Positions 52,537-61,054 of a stretch of DNA of 64,000 bases are shown here, in pieces. The position numbers were made by a program, and so were the translations under genes. The stretch lies in the NCBI GenBank assembly GCA_003141455.1, contig PLMA01000058.1, forward strand, positions 41,214 to 105,213, written 5' to 3'. How positions within the stretch are numbered: position 1 is the first letter of the stretch; each line of letters starts with the position of its first letter. This DNA is from Chloroflexota bacterium. GTDB lineage: Bacteria; Chloroflexota; Limnocylindria; Limnocylindrales; CSP1-4. The notes beneath the pieces were generated by a model. That model saw nothing but the letters and a program-made list of their open reading frames with translations, searched no databases and was not told the DNA's origin.

Positions 52537-54617
52537 CGTATCGGCATACGGCACGAGGGGGTCCGGCGGGCGGGGGCCGGGTGGCGGAACTGCCCTGGTC
52601 CGGCCGCGCCTCCACGGAAGCCATCCGCCAAAACGGAGAGAACGGCCGCGTCCGTCGCTCGTCCCGCGACGGGCTGACCATCGAGCAAGCCGCCGCCGTA
52701 GAGGCCCCGCGCGAGTTCCGGCTTGCGCCGGATGGCCGTCGTGTCGCCTTCACCGCTGAAGTTGCCGGGGCCCGCCAGATCTTCCTGATGCCGGTCCGCG
52801 GCGGCTATCCCGAGCAGCTGACGGCCACCGAGAAGTCCGCCTCCGATCCACAGTGGTCGCCCGACGGCCGCCGCATCGCGTTCGTCCGTGACGAGGCGAT
52901 CTGGATGATCGACGTGGAGGGTTCGCATCAGGCTCTGGTCGCGCACCATCCGGGCGGCAACCGATCGCCGCGATGGTCCGCGGACGGCCACCAGATCGCC
53001 TTCGTTTCGCGGCGACGCGGCTGGGACCAGCTCTGGATCGTGGACGCCCCGGTGCCGCGCCGCGGTCGTCCGGCGACCCGACCGCGCTCTCCGGAACCGA
53101 CGCCGCTGACTTCGACGGGCGTGGACATCGACGACTACGCGTGGTCGCCGGACGGCCTCCGCATCGCGGTCACTTCGCAGAGACTGCCCAACCTGCTGAC
53201 CTCGCAGATCCACGTCCTGGACGTGGCCACTGGTCGCGAGCGGCTCGTCGCAGGGGAAGCGGCCTGGGAGACCGGGCCGCGCTGGCTGCCCGACGGGTCG
53301 GGCCTGCTGATGGTCACCGACCAGGACGGGTGGTTTCAGGTCGTGTGCCTCTCCTCGGATGGAGGCCGGCGCGACGTCCTGACCTCCGGCCGGCACGAAC
53401 ACGGCGAACCTGGCGGCGGCTGGGGATACGCCCCTCTACCCTCGCCGGACGGGCGGCGGTTCGTCCACGTCGAGATCCGGGAGGGGCTGGTCGATCTACT
53501 GGTCGGCGATTTGCCGACCGGGGGCGGTGCGGCGCCCACGGCGGGCCGGACATCGGCCGGCGCCGCGCCCAATCGCGGCACGGCGCCCGGCGCCACGCCC
53601 GCGCCCAGAGGGACCTCGCCTGTCGTTATCCCGTTCGAGGGCGTGTGGATGGCGATCGGCTGGCTGCCGGACTCGTCGGCCATTCTTGCGATCGGCAAGA
53701 ACGATCGGATGCCGGACGACCTGTGGCTTCTGCCGATGCCGGAAGCCGCGACCGAGGGAACGAAGCCTCGCCAGTTGACCCATTCCCTGCCGACGGTTGT
53801 CGACACCGCCCATTTTGCCGCGGGGACGCGCATCGCACTCGAGGCTCGTGACGGGCTGCGCGTCGAAGGGACGCTGTACCTGCCCGCGACCGCCGTCGGG
53901 GAGGAGGCAACGCGGGTTCCCTGCCTGGTCCACTCACATGGCGGGCCGACTCACCAGTCCTTCCGCGACTGGATGCCCTTCCGCCAGCTGGTCGTGGAGG
54001 CGGGGATCGCCTTTCTTTCGGTGGACTTCCGCGGCTCGACCGGCTACGGCCGCGAGTTCCGCTGGGCAAACCGTGGGGAGTGGGGCCACACTGACGCCTT
54101 CGATGTCATCGACGCGGCTCGTTGGGCGGCCGCTCAGCCTTGGTGCGACGGCCGCCTGGCCCACTACGGAGCTTCGTACGGCGGCTACATGACGCTCTGC
54201 GTCCTGACCGAAGAGCCGTCGCTCTGGAAAGCCGGGATCGATCTGTACGGCGACTCGGAGATCGCCGAGAGCTACCGCCACGCTGACCGGCCGGGCCGGA
54301 TCGATCTGGAGCGGATGATGGGCAGTCCGGACGATCCGGAGGCGGCGCCCGGGTATCGCCGCGGCTCGCCGCTCTACAGGGTGGAGCGCATTGAGGCTCC
54401 GCTGCTGATCTTGCACGGCCGCAGGGACAAGCGCGTGGCGCCGCTCATGACGGACAGAGTTGTCGAGGCGCTCGAGATCGAGGGCAAGCACTACCAGGTC
54501 CACTGGTACGACGAAGAGTCCCACGGCTGGCAGAAGCGCGAGAACCGTCGCGACGCCTGGAAGCGCTGCCTGGACTTCCTGCGGCGCCACCTCCTGGAGC
54601 AGCTCGACGAGGAGTAA
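52533..54617 (+). CDS. S9 family peptidase (prolyl-oligopeptidase type)
   Basis: The protein has 694 residues from GTG 52533, a GTGA overlap with the PIG-L stop; GTG 52521 is a further option. Residues ~50-420 form a beta-propeller with several WD40-like PD40 units (DPQWSPDGRRIAFV, SPRWSADGHQIAFV, DDYAWSPDGLRIAV). The C-terminal alpha/beta hydrolase has the Ser nucleophile in GASYGGYM, Asp in GRRDKRV and His in EESHGW, a complete triad. Substrates of this acylaminoacyl-peptidase-like class are short peptides. No signal peptide is seen. A Gly/Ala/Pro-rich ~45-residue loop near 330-370 is an unusual insert in the propeller. Confidence 0.9.
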   Translation: MTYRHTARGGPAGGGRVAELPWSGRASTEAIRQNGENGRVRRSSRDGLTIEQAAAVEAPREFRLAPDGRRVAFTAEVAGARQIFLMPVRGGYPEQLTATEKSASDPQWSPDGRRIAFVRDEAIWMIDVEGSHQALVAHHPGGNRSPRWSADGHQIAFVSRRRGWDQLWIVDAPVPRRGRPATRPRSPEPTPLTSTGVDIDDYAWSPDGLRIAVTSQRLPNLLTSQIHVLDVATGRERLVAGEAAWETGPRWLPDGSGLLMVTDQDGWFQVVCLSSDGGRRDVLTSGRHEHGEPGGGWGYAPLPSPDGRRFVHVEIREGLVDLLVGDLPTGGGAAPTAGRTSAGAAPNRGTAPGATPAPRGTSPVVIPFEGVWMAIGWLPDSSAILAIGKNDRMPDDLWLLPMPEAATEGTKPRQLTHSLPTVVDTAHFAAGTRIALEARDGLRVEGTLYLPATAVGEEATRVPCLVHSHGGPTHQSFRDWMPFRQLVVEAGIAFLSVDFRGSTGYGREFRWANRGEWGHTDAFDVIDAARWAAAQPWCDGRLAHYGASYGGYMTLCVLTEEPSLWKAGIDLYGDSEIAESYRHADRPGRIDLERMMGSPDDPEAAPGYRRGSPLYRVERIEAPLLILHGRRDKRVAPLMTDRVVEALEIEGKHYQVHWYDEESHGWQKRENRRDAWKRCLDFLRRHLLEQLDEE

Positions 54618-54642
54618 TCCCGTCGGGCGAAGGGGTAGCCGA

Positions 54643-55041
54643 GTGTTTCGTCGCAAGCCAAATCCTCTCGACAGTGACGAGTTGAACGCCTTCTTCGACG
54701 CCCTGGATCACCTGGACGAGGTCGAGTTGCTGCGCATGAGCGCGGCCTGGCGATCGGTGACAAGGTCGACCCACGAGGAAGCCTGGGCTACGGTTCGAGC
54801 CGTCGGCGCTCGCTACGGCCTCTCCAAGGAAATCGATTGGGTCCGCAAGCGGGCCATGGCCTGGGCGTCGCGCGGCAACAACTCGATCCCCTACATGATC
54901 AACAACAACGAAACATGGGCCGAGATCAAGCTGGACGCCGAGGAGGCAGTCGTCGACGTCGCCCTTGGCATCGCGCTCGGCGACCGGCTCGACGAACAGA
55001 CTCGCGCGACCTTGCTCGCGGCTTGGGACCGCGCCAAGTAA
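54643..55041 (+). CDS. Uncharacterised small protein
   Basis: The protein has 132 residues from GTG 54643 with AAGGGG ~7 nt upstream. It is helical and acidic (DSDELNAFFDALDHLDEVELLRM), with a MAWASRGNNSIPYMINNNETWAEIKLDAEEAVVDVALGIALGDRL segment in the middle. I do not recognise the family. No motif suggests enzymatic function. It lies 25 nt after the S9 peptidase stop and is probably in the same transcript. Confidence 0.6.
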   Translation: MFRRKPNPLDSDELNAFFDALDHLDEVELLRMSAAWRSVTRSTHEEAWATVRAVGARYGLSKEIDWVRKRAMAWASRGNNSIPYMINNNETWAEIKLDAEEAVVDVALGIALGDRLDEQTRATLLAAWDRAK

Positions 55042-55122
55042 GCTTCTCGCGGCTGCGCGGCACGACTGCCGCGGAGCGCGGTATTGCGAGTCCCTACGCC
55101 GGCCCGTTTCGGATGACCGATG

Positions 55123-55128
55123 TAGGCT
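55123..55128 (+). promoter_or_regulatory. -10-like hexamer TAGGCT, 6 nt before the thioredoxin-like gene
   Basis: TAGGCT, 6 nt, then GTG 55135, without a Shine-Dalgarno site. Confidence 0.4.
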
Positions 55129-55134
55129 GGCCGC

Positions 55135-55566
55135 GTGGCAGATCTACGTGTCGAGCTGCTGGCGATCGAGGATTGCCCTCACCTGGGGCAGGCGCAACGC
55201 GACCTGGAGAGCGTTCTGCACAAGGGGATCATCGAGACGCCGATCCAGCTGATCTTCGTCAGCGGCCCAGAAGATGCCGAATTCCTCGCCTTCCCGGGAT
55301 CTCCCACGATCAGGATCAACGGTGAGGACGTGGTCCCGCAGCCCGATCTGCCGGTCGCGCTCGGCTGCCGGGTCTATCGCGACGAGCAAGGTCGAATGGT
55401 GGGCTCGCCGCCGATCGAGTCGATCCGCGCCGCCGTCGATCTCCACCGTCGAGCCCGCCTGGAAGCTTTCCAGCGCCAGGAGGCCGGCCTGGTCGCCAAG
55501 TTCGCCCGAGAGGCCGCTGAGGCCGAAACATCGACCGATTCGGAAGACACAAGCGGCGAAGGCTGA
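55135..55566 (+). CDS. Thioredoxin-fold protein (MerB/alkylmercury-lyase-C-like)
   Basis: The protein has 143 residues from GTG 55135. It starts LLAIEDCPHLGQAQRDLESVL, a thioredoxin-fold entry with a single Cys where CxxC would be expected. The cis-Pro loop is FPGSPTIRINGEDV. VALGCRVYRDEQGRMVGSPPIESIRAAV closes the domain; a ~40-residue charged tail follows. A one-Cys active site suggests monothiol or non-redox use. Some such proteins are annotated as DF-family (seleno)proteins. It ends 3 nt before the proline dehydrogenase gene, so the two are likely co-transcribed. Confidence 0.72.
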   Translation: MADLRVELLAIEDCPHLGQAQRDLESVLHKGIIETPIQLIFVSGPEDAEFLAFPGSPTIRINGEDVVPQPDLPVALGCRVYRDEQGRMVGSPPIESIRAAVDLHRRARLEAFQRQEAGLVAKFAREAAEAETSTDSEDTSGEG

Positions 55567-55569
55567 CCA

Positions 55570-56544
55570 ATGGGCTTCGGCGAAACCGTCCGGGTCCTGC
55601 CCAATCGAACGATGCGGTCGCTCTTCATCTCGCTTTCGCATCGCCGGTCCCTCGCGCGGCTGGCCGTTCGCAGCCCGCTGACGAGGCCCGTGGTCGCGCG
55701 CTTCGTCGCCGGGGAGACGCTCGACGCGGCGCTACCGGCCATCGCCGCCCTCCGGAGCGCCGGCCTGCGGACCACCGTCGATGTCCTGGGCGAGTCGGTC
55801 ACATCGCCCGAGCTGGCTGCGGCCGCCGTCGAGCGCTACCTCACCACCGTCGCCGCACTCTCGGCCCGCGGCCTGGACGCCAACGTCAGCCTCAAGCTGA
55901 CGCAGATGGGCCTCGAGATCGGCCGCGAGCGGTGCCGGACCAACGTGATGCGCGTCGTGGAGGCGGTCAGGGGCGTCGATGGCTTCGTCCGATTCGACAT
56001 GGAGGATCACACCAAGACCGATGCCACCCTCGAGATCTGGCGGGCGGCCCACGACCGCTATCCGCAGGTGGGCGTGGTGATCCAGTCGGCGCTGCGGCGC
56101 AGCTCGGCGGACATCGACGCGATCACCGCCGCCGGCGGACGCGTCCGGCTGTGCAAGGGCGCGTATGACGAGCCGAACAGCGCCGCCTACCGGACCAAGC
56201 AGGCCGTCGATGCCAACTACGCACGCTTGATGGAGCGGCTGCTGTTGGCGGGCGCGCATCCTGCCCTGGCCACCCACGACCCCAGGCTCATCGCCGCGGC
56301 CATCCAGATCGTCGAGCGGGAAGGGATAGCACGCGACCGGTTCGAGTTCCAGATGCTGTATGGCGTCCGGCGCGACCTGCAGCGGATGCTGATCGATCGC
56401 GGCTACAACGTCCGGATCTACGTCCCGTACGGCAAGGAGTGGTATCCGTACTTCATGCGCCGCCTGGCCGAGCGACCCGCCAACGTCGGCTTCATGCTGC
56501 GGGCCGTTCTCCAAGAGGAGGCCCGGCGGCTACGGGGCCAGTAG
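55570..56544 (+). CDS. Proline dehydrogenase
   Basis: The 324-residue monofunctional PRODH oxidises proline to P5C with FAD. The TIM barrel shows VSLKLTQMGLEIG, FVRFDMEDH, VGVVIQSALRRSSADI, GGRVRLCKGAYDEP, LATHDPRLI and the C-terminal substrate loop NVRIYVPYGKEWYPYFMRRLAERPAN, all intact. ATG 55570 is 3 nt after the upstream stop and has no strong Shine-Dalgarno site; ATG 55612 (MRSLFISL) is an alternative. Partner P5C dehydrogenase is not in the window. The enzyme yields glutamate precursors alongside the histidine pathway. Confidence 0.93.
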   Translation: MGFGETVRVLPNRTMRSLFISLSHRRSLARLAVRSPLTRPVVARFVAGETLDAALPAIAALRSAGLRTTVDVLGESVTSPELAAAAVERYLTTVAALSARGLDANVSLKLTQMGLEIGRERCRTNVMRVVEAVRGVDGFVRFDMEDHTKTDATLEIWRAAHDRYPQVGVVIQSALRRSSADIDAITAAGGRVRLCKGAYDEPNSAAYRTKQAVDANYARLMERLLLAGAHPALATHDPRLIAAAIQIVEREGIARDRFEFQMLYGVRRDLQRMLIDRGYNVRIYVPYGKEWYPYFMRRLAERPANVGFMLRAVLQEEARRLRGQ

Positions 56545-56631
56545 CGGCCTCGTCGCGGCTCGAGGGCGGCGGTTCGCTGACCTACCGCGACCCGGCACCG
56601 TCGCGGCCCAGACACACCACCGGCGCGACAG

Positions 56632-57192
56632 TCAGGCTCCGCCACCTCGAGAGGCCTGCGTGCGGTCCAGTGCGGCCGACATCTGTCGGCAGTGCTCCTC
56701 GATGTGGGCGGAGAGCATGACGTCGACGATCTGGCCCACCGTCATCTCGCCTCGCTGCTTGTTCAGCCCTCGCCGAGCCACCTGCCGCTCGTCCAGCTCG
56801 AGCAGCCGGCGCACGACTCGCTCGAGGGAGTTGTCGAGGCGCGTGTACAGCTCGGGGACGGGCAGGGTTCGGTCGCGGTCGACGGTCAGGAGGCGGATCA
56901 GGTCGCTTGGGGCGCGCCCGAACGGAACGGGCTCGACCTGGCCGGCCAGGACGCGCTCGATCTCCCCGAGCCAGTAGGGCAGCATCTCGTCGATGTGGGC
57001 GAGCACCTCGCGTCCGACCCACTCGCGACGGCGCGGCAGGTCGTCCGGTGGGAGGGGGCTCAGTTCGATGCGACTGCGGACTCGTACCAGATTGTCGCGA
57101 GCGACGCGCAGTCGTTCGACCTGTGCGTAGAGGGTTGCCATGAGTCGGGACTCGCTCCTGAACGGGGCCGGACGACGGGCCGGCAGTGTCAC
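56632..57192 (-). CDS. DinB-like / mycothiol-dependent isomerase-fold protein
   Basis: The protein has 186 residues from GTG 57192, or 169 from ATG 57141. TACGCT sits 5 nt before the GTG, supporting the longer form; AGGAG lies rather far (13 nt) before the ATG. The four-helix layout with His in EVLAHIDEMLPYWLGEIERVLAG and VMLSAHIEEHCRQM resembles the DinB/DfsB metal-binding triad. Such proteins are thiol-dependent transferases or uncharacterised. The name DinB here refers to the YfiT-type superfamily and is unrelated to DNA polymerase IV. It ends 87 nt after the PRODH stop, convergent. Confidence 0.65.
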   Translation of the reverse strand: MTLPARRPAPFRSESRLMATLYAQVERLRVARDNLVRVRSRIELSPLPPDDLPRRREWVGREVLAHIDEMLPYWLGEIERVLAGQVEPVPFGRAPSDLIRLLTVDRDRTLPVPELYTRLDNSLERVVRRLLELDERQVARRGLNKQRGEMTVGQIVDVMLSAHIEEHCRQMSAALDRTQASRGGGA

Positions 57193-57274
57193 CGAAGAGC
57201 GTAGCGAAGTCCGCGGCGGCTGTGGTCACCCGGTCGCGTGGAGCGGGCGTTTGCGACGCCGGGGCAAGACGCGG

Positions 57275-58243
57275 CTAGGGCTCCTCTAGCACGATCGGTC
57301 GCGCTTCGGAGGGTGTGGCGACCTGGGCCAGGAGCACGCCCGCCAGGACGATGGCCGCTCCCAGGACCCGAATCGGAGAGAACGTTTCGTTCAGGAACGT
57401 GATTCCCAGGATGATCACGACGACGGGCTCGACAGTTGCCATCAGCGAAGCCTGCGCGGCGCCGATCCGGGCGGCCGACGCGTAGAACGCCTGGATCGCG
57501 ATGGCCGCAGCCACTATGCCGATCCCCAGGAGACCGGGCCACGCAGCCGCCGGTATCTGCGTGGGCAGCAGAGGCTCGCGTGCCACGATCCCGACTGCCA
57601 TCGTGGCGAGGAAGGTGCCGGTCATCATGACCGCGCCGGCCACCGGCGGGGAGACCTCCGCGCCACGGCCGCGCGAGCGCATGTCGGCTGTCTGGCCGGC
57701 CCTTTCGCCGGCCATCCACGCGGTCAGGACGATGTAGACGGCGTACGCGACCGGAGACAGCAACGCCAGCAGGATCCCCTCCCGGTCGGTGTCGGGCTTG
57801 ACGCCTCCGATGGTCAGGACGGTCCCCAGGATCACGATCCCGAGCGATCCCCACGCGAGCCGGCTCTGGAACTTGTAGCCGAGGCGGAGGCACAGGACGG
57901 CGACCAGTGCCGGGTAGGCGCTCATCAGAAGAGCGACGAGCGAGATGTCGATGCGCTCGATGGACGCGTAGTAGACGCTGGCGTTGACGACGAAGAAGGC
58001 TCCGGTGAACAGCAGCCGGACCACGGTCCTGCGGTCCAGCTCCCTCAGCTCGGCCCGGGCGCGCGGCTGCGACAGGAGCCATGCCCAGCTCACCAGCGTG
58101 GCGAAGAGGAATCGCCAGACCAACATGGCGATCCAGTCCACGCCGGCGGGGTGCACGTAACCCTTGAAGAAGAGAGGGCCGGTGCCGTAGGCAGCGCCTG
58201 CGAGGGCGCCCAGGGCGATCCCAACGATGCGGCGGCGATCCAT
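57275..58243 (-). CDS. EamA/DMT family transporter
   Basis: The 322-residue membrane protein has ten transmembrane segments in two EamA halves; the first starts IVGIALGALAGAAYGTGPLFFKG and the second ends ASLMATVEPVVVIILGITFLNETFSPIRVLGAAIVLAGVLLA. It is a second EamA-family protein besides 24080-25033, with different sequence. ATG 58243 has TAGCCT 6 nt upstream and no Shine-Dalgarno site. The substrate is unknown; DMT members usually export amino acids or metabolites. Flanked by the DinB-like gene (minus) and the YgiT-like gene (plus, divergent). Confidence 0.87.
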   Translation of the reverse strand: MDRRRIVGIALGALAGAAYGTGPLFFKGYVHPAGVDWIAMLVWRFLFATLVSWAWLLSQPRARAELRELDRRTVVRLLFTGAFFVVNASVYYASIERIDISLVALLMSAYPALVAVLCLRLGYKFQSRLAWGSLGIVILGTVLTIGGVKPDTDREGILLALLSPVAYAVYIVLTAWMAGERAGQTADMRSRGRGAEVSPPVAGAVMMTGTFLATMAVGIVAREPLLPTQIPAAAWPGLLGIGIVAAAIAIQAFYASAARIGAAQASLMATVEPVVVIILGITFLNETFSPIRVLGAAIVLAGVLLAQVATPSEARPIVLEEP

Positions 58244-58249
58244 TCGCGA

Positions 58250-58255
58250 AGGCTA
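58250..58255 (-). promoter_or_regulatory. -10-like hexamer TAGCCT, 6 nt before the EamA gene
   Basis: Minus-strand TAGCCT, 6 nt, then ATG 58243. Fits the leaderless pattern. Confidence 0.4.
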
Positions 58256-58397
58256 GCAGGAGCCGGTTCGCGCCTGCCGAACTACGGCCCGAGTACCGAC
58301 ACATTGGTACGAGTGACTCATAGGCCGGGTCGATGCCCCCTCGTAGCATCGCATCATCAAAGCGGTCGAATGGCCGCCGTTCCTGAGGTCGGATGCG

Positions 58398-58655
58398 ATG
58401 ACTTCTCGGGCTCGCGAACGCTGCCCACGCTGCGGCAGACGTCTGGTGAGCACGCGCTTCGATACGACTTTCAGACTGCCCGATCGGAGCGAGCGTCTCT
58501 GCTTCGGCATTCCCGGCGGCCTGTGCGAAGACTGTCATCAGCTGTACATCGACCCGGAGCTGATAGAGCTGCTCGACCTGGGTCAAGGCCGCTGCGTCTT
58601 CGCCATCGAAAGCGACGTGGTCGTCCAGGAGCAAGCCTGGTCCAGCGCCGAGTAG
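58398..58655 (+). CDS. YgiT-type (MqsA-N-like) zinc-finger protein
   Basis: The 85-residue protein starts at ATG 58398 with GAGG ~9 nt upstream. Two Cys pairs (CPRCGRRL; GLCEDCHQLY) form the YgiT/MqsA-N zinc ribbon, and PGGLCEDCHQLYIDPELIELLDL is the typical second half. In toxin-antitoxin pairs the MqsA antitoxin has a C-terminal HTH; this protein lacks that domain and no MqsR toxin is adjacent. It is more likely a stand-alone zinc-ribbon protein. Function unknown. Confidence 0.8.
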   Translation: MTSRARERCPRCGRRLVSTRFDTTFRLPDRSERLCFGIPGGLCEDCHQLYIDPELIELLDLGQGRCVFAIESDVVVQEQAWSSAE

Positions 58656-58853
58656 TCTCGGCCGGTCGTCTCTCCGATCCGCCTGCGACCCGATGTGTGA
58701 GTTGTCTGCGTTCCGGTGAGGCACCCCGCCGCGTAGCGCGGACTCCTGGGCTCGCCAAGCGGTCCACGCGTTGTAGCCGATGACTGAGGGGGTTAGTGTG
58801 GCTGCCCGAGGCGCGACGATTCTTGCGCGGGACCGGCACCGAACGGATCGCAC

Positions 58854-59486
58854 ATGTACGAGCGTCCCAACGCATACTCCGACGACATCGACGAGCCGAT
58901 GGTTCGACCGGTCAGGCTCGAAATGAAGGGGCGTGGGCTGCCCCCTCCACCACTTGTGCCGCTGGTGGCCGTGCTGGGGATCGTCCTGGGACTGGGTCTC
59001 GGCTTCGGCTTCGCCCCGCATCCGGCGCCGGCCCCGACTCTGGCCCCCGTCGAGACGGCGGTGGTCGTGCGCCCGGCCGTGCCCGACGCGACGGCGGTGG
59101 CAATCGTTGGGCTGCCGAACGACGTGTTTCTGCCGCAACCCGTGCCGACCGACGGGCTTTCTCTTGTCCAGGCGTTGGGTGCGTTCGCGGAGGCCGGGAC
59201 CGGGATCCCGCCACACGATGTGCTGTCCGCCAGGGTTGTCCGGCTTGCGGACGTCTCGTCCTCGTCGTGGTCCGCTCCAGCCGGCTCGCAGTGGGTCTGG
59301 GCCATAAGCGTTCGACGACCCGAGTGCGCCGGAGCCCAGGGCGGAGGTCAAGCCTCGGCTGCCTCGGTCGCAGCGTTGCCCACACAGAACAACGCGGGCG
59401 GGGTGTGCGCGGGGGACACGACCAGACTGATCATCCTGGACTATTACTCGGGTGCGCATCTGGCGGCGTTCGACCCGGCTTCCTGA
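58854..59486 (+). CDS. Membrane-anchored protein, tandem paralog 1
   Basis: The 210-residue protein has a short cytoplasmic N-terminus (MYERPNAYSDDIDEPMVRPVRLEMKGRGLPPPPL), one membrane segment (LVPLVAVLGIVLGLGLGFGFAP, ~35-56), a Pro-rich stalk and an external domain with two Cys (PECAGAQ, GVCAGD). The domain ends with LIILDYYSGAHLAAFDPAS. It is clearly related to the protein at 59774-60388: same topology, matching MxERPxAYxD start, LPPxxPxVxLxG membrane region, WVWAISVR and a final DYxxGxxL. No family with known function is recognised. Confidence 0.65.
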   Translation: MYERPNAYSDDIDEPMVRPVRLEMKGRGLPPPPLVPLVAVLGIVLGLGLGFGFAPHPAPAPTLAPVETAVVVRPAVPDATAVAIVGLPNDVFLPQPVPTDGLSLVQALGAFAEAGTGIPPHDVLSARVVRLADVSSSSWSAPAGSQWVWAISVRRPECAGAQGGGQASAASVAALPTQNNAGGVCAGDTTRLIILDYYSGAHLAAFDPAS

Positions 59487-59509
59487 TCCGGCACCCTGAT
59501 CGCGCGAGC

Positions 59510-59545
59510 CCTGACCCGGCGCCTGACCCGGCGCCTGACCCGGCG
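59510..59545 (+). repeat. 12-bp tandem repeat CCTGACCCGGCG x3
   Basis: Three exact copies in the gap between the paralogous genes, preceded by degenerate copies (CCTGATCCGGCA). A short slippage-type repeat with no CRISPR features. Confidence 0.9.
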
Positions 59546-59773
59546 CCCGGTCCGAGTTGCCCTGCTGGCGGCGATCGTTGGCGCGCTGGCGGAGGGGACC
59601 CCGATTGGCCTATTGGCTCTTCTTCTCCGGATTCGGCAGAATGGTGTACGCGCCGGAAGATGGCGCAGCCAGGCGTCGTTTGTCGGCTCTCGATTCAGGG
59701 TGGGATCGGCGACCGGAAGGCAAGAGAGCGATGTCCTGTCTCTGACGGCTGGGCTCCAGCGGAAGGACCAAAG

Positions 59774-60388
59774 ATGGACGAGCGTCCGGACGCGTATCCA
59801 GATGCGTATGACACCCGGGTTGGGCGGGTCAAGCCCGTAATGAGCGGGAGGTCGATCGCGCTTCCGCCCATCGCACCAATCGTCGGCCTGTTCGGACTCC
59901 TGCTCGGTCTCGTAGCCGGCTTCGGCCTGGCACCGACCGCGGCCCCGGCTCCCACTCCCGGCCCGACTGTGATCGCGGCCGCTTCGCCCTCGTCCCCGGC
60001 CACTCCTTCGGTTGTCTCCGGCGATCTGATTGCGGGCGCCGGTCCCACTTTCGAGCTTCCGCCGGCCAATGGCCTCACGCTGGCCAAAGCGTTGGAGGGG
60101 CTGGGCACTCGGCTGACTCCGGAAGCTCCCGAAGTCGTCTCGGCCCGGGTCGCTCGATGGACGGAGGTGTGGTCGTCCCCCGCAGCCCCGCCCGACATTT
60201 GGGTCTGGGCCATTACCGTCCGCGGTGCCGTGCCTTTCTGGTGTAGGAGAGCGCCAGCTTCCGAGTCCGCGAGCCCGGTGCCAGAGCAATCGTCTCCTTA
60301 CCCGTGCTCCGGAGGGACGACCGAGATGTTCGTCTTCGATTACATGACGGGCGACTTCCTGGAGGCAATGAGCCCCGCCCGGCCCTGA
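59774..60388 (+). CDS. Membrane-anchored protein, tandem paralog 2
   Basis: The 204-residue protein starts at ATG 59774 with GGAAGGA ~7 nt upstream; the ORF track extension to 58796 overlaps paralog 1 and is not real. Same plan as 58854-59486: MDERPDAYPDAYD start, one membrane helix (IVGLFGLLLGLVAGFGLAPTA), PT-rich stalk, external domain with WVWAITVRGAVPFWCRR and a final FVFDYMTGDFLEAM. Both keep the WVWAI-VR core and two Cys, suggesting a conserved disulfide-bonded domain. A tandem duplication with substantial divergence. Function unknown. Confidence 0.68.
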   Translation: MDERPDAYPDAYDTRVGRVKPVMSGRSIALPPIAPIVGLFGLLLGLVAGFGLAPTAAPAPTPGPTVIAAASPSSPATPSVVSGDLIAGAGPTFELPPANGLTLAKALEGLGTRLTPEAPEVVSARVARWTEVWSSPAAPPDIWVWAITVRGAVPFWCRRAPASESASPVPEQSSPYPCSGGTTEMFVFDYMTGDFLEAMSPARP

Positions 60389-60427
60389 CCACCGGGCTTC
60401 TTGCGCGGCAGGCGCACAATCGACCGC

Positions 60428-61054
60428 GTGACTGAATCAGATCGCGCGCGGTCCACGGCGGACCGCGGCGCCCCGGCGCGACGTCCGGCTGCGGTATGCC
60501 ACGGTCCGGGCCACGTGGTGAAGTACGGCAATCCGGCCTTCGTGACCATCTTTGGGGCGCAGTGCGTGGGCCTGCCGGCACGTGAGGGTTTGCTGGACCT
60601 GCCTGCCGCCGCCTTCGCCCTGTTGGACGTGGTTCTGGCGCAAGGCCGCCCTCTTTCCCGCTGGTTGCGCCTTGGCGAAGTCGAGTGGCGGATGACCGCG
60701 GCGCCACGGGTAGATCCGGGCACGCATGAGGTCTACGGGGTGGCGTTCCATCTGCGGTCGCGCTCCGATCAGCGCGAACCCGGACGGCGCACCTTCTCGG
60801 CGATCCAGAGGCTGACTGCTGCCCGACGCCGAAGCTCGCTGCCACCCTCGCGGCTCTTGAGCGCGGCATCTAGCTCGAGGAGGCCCACGAGGGCGGCGTC
60901 CAGCTCTGGGAGCGCCCAGGTTCGGGCCTGTTCCGCCAAGCGCTCCGCGCGGTACGGGTTCAGCTTGAGCGTCCGCACCAGTGTCGCGGCAGGAGTTCCA
61001 GCTGCCAGGAGGTCGGCGATCTCGATCAATCCCCTGATGCGGCGATGCAGGTGA
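60428..61054 (+). CDS. PAS-like small protein; C-terminal third doubtful
   Basis: The frame from GTG 60428 has CACAAT 7 nt upstream. Residues ~30-115 look like a PAS-type domain: a VCHGPGHVVKYGNPAFVTIFGAQCVGLPAREGLLDLP N-terminal strand-helix pattern and WRMTAAPRVDPGTHEVYGVAFHL strands at the end. After about residue 120 the frame is antisense to holA (overlap 60769-61054) and has shadow-like Arg/Ser composition. The stop at 61054 is therefore suspect, and a shorter protein or a frame error is possible. No effector domain is seen. Confidence 0.45.
   Translation: MTESDRARSTADRGAPARRPAAVCHGPGHVVKYGNPAFVTIFGAQCVGLPAREGLLDLPAAAFALLDVVLAQGRPLSRWLRLGEVEWRMTAAPRVDPGTHEVYGVAFHLRSRSDQREPGRRTFSAIQRLTAARRRSSLPPSRLLSAASSSRRPTRAASSSGSAQVRACSAKRSARYGFSLSVRTSVAAGVPAARRSAISINPLMRRCR

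Noticed and set aside
57189-59459. Minus-strand 756-aa ORF
   Set aside because: Runs across EamA, YgiT and paralog 1 in wrong frames; shadow composition.
59510-59545. Short direct repeats as a CRISPR array
   Set aside because: 12-bp units without spacers and no cas genes.
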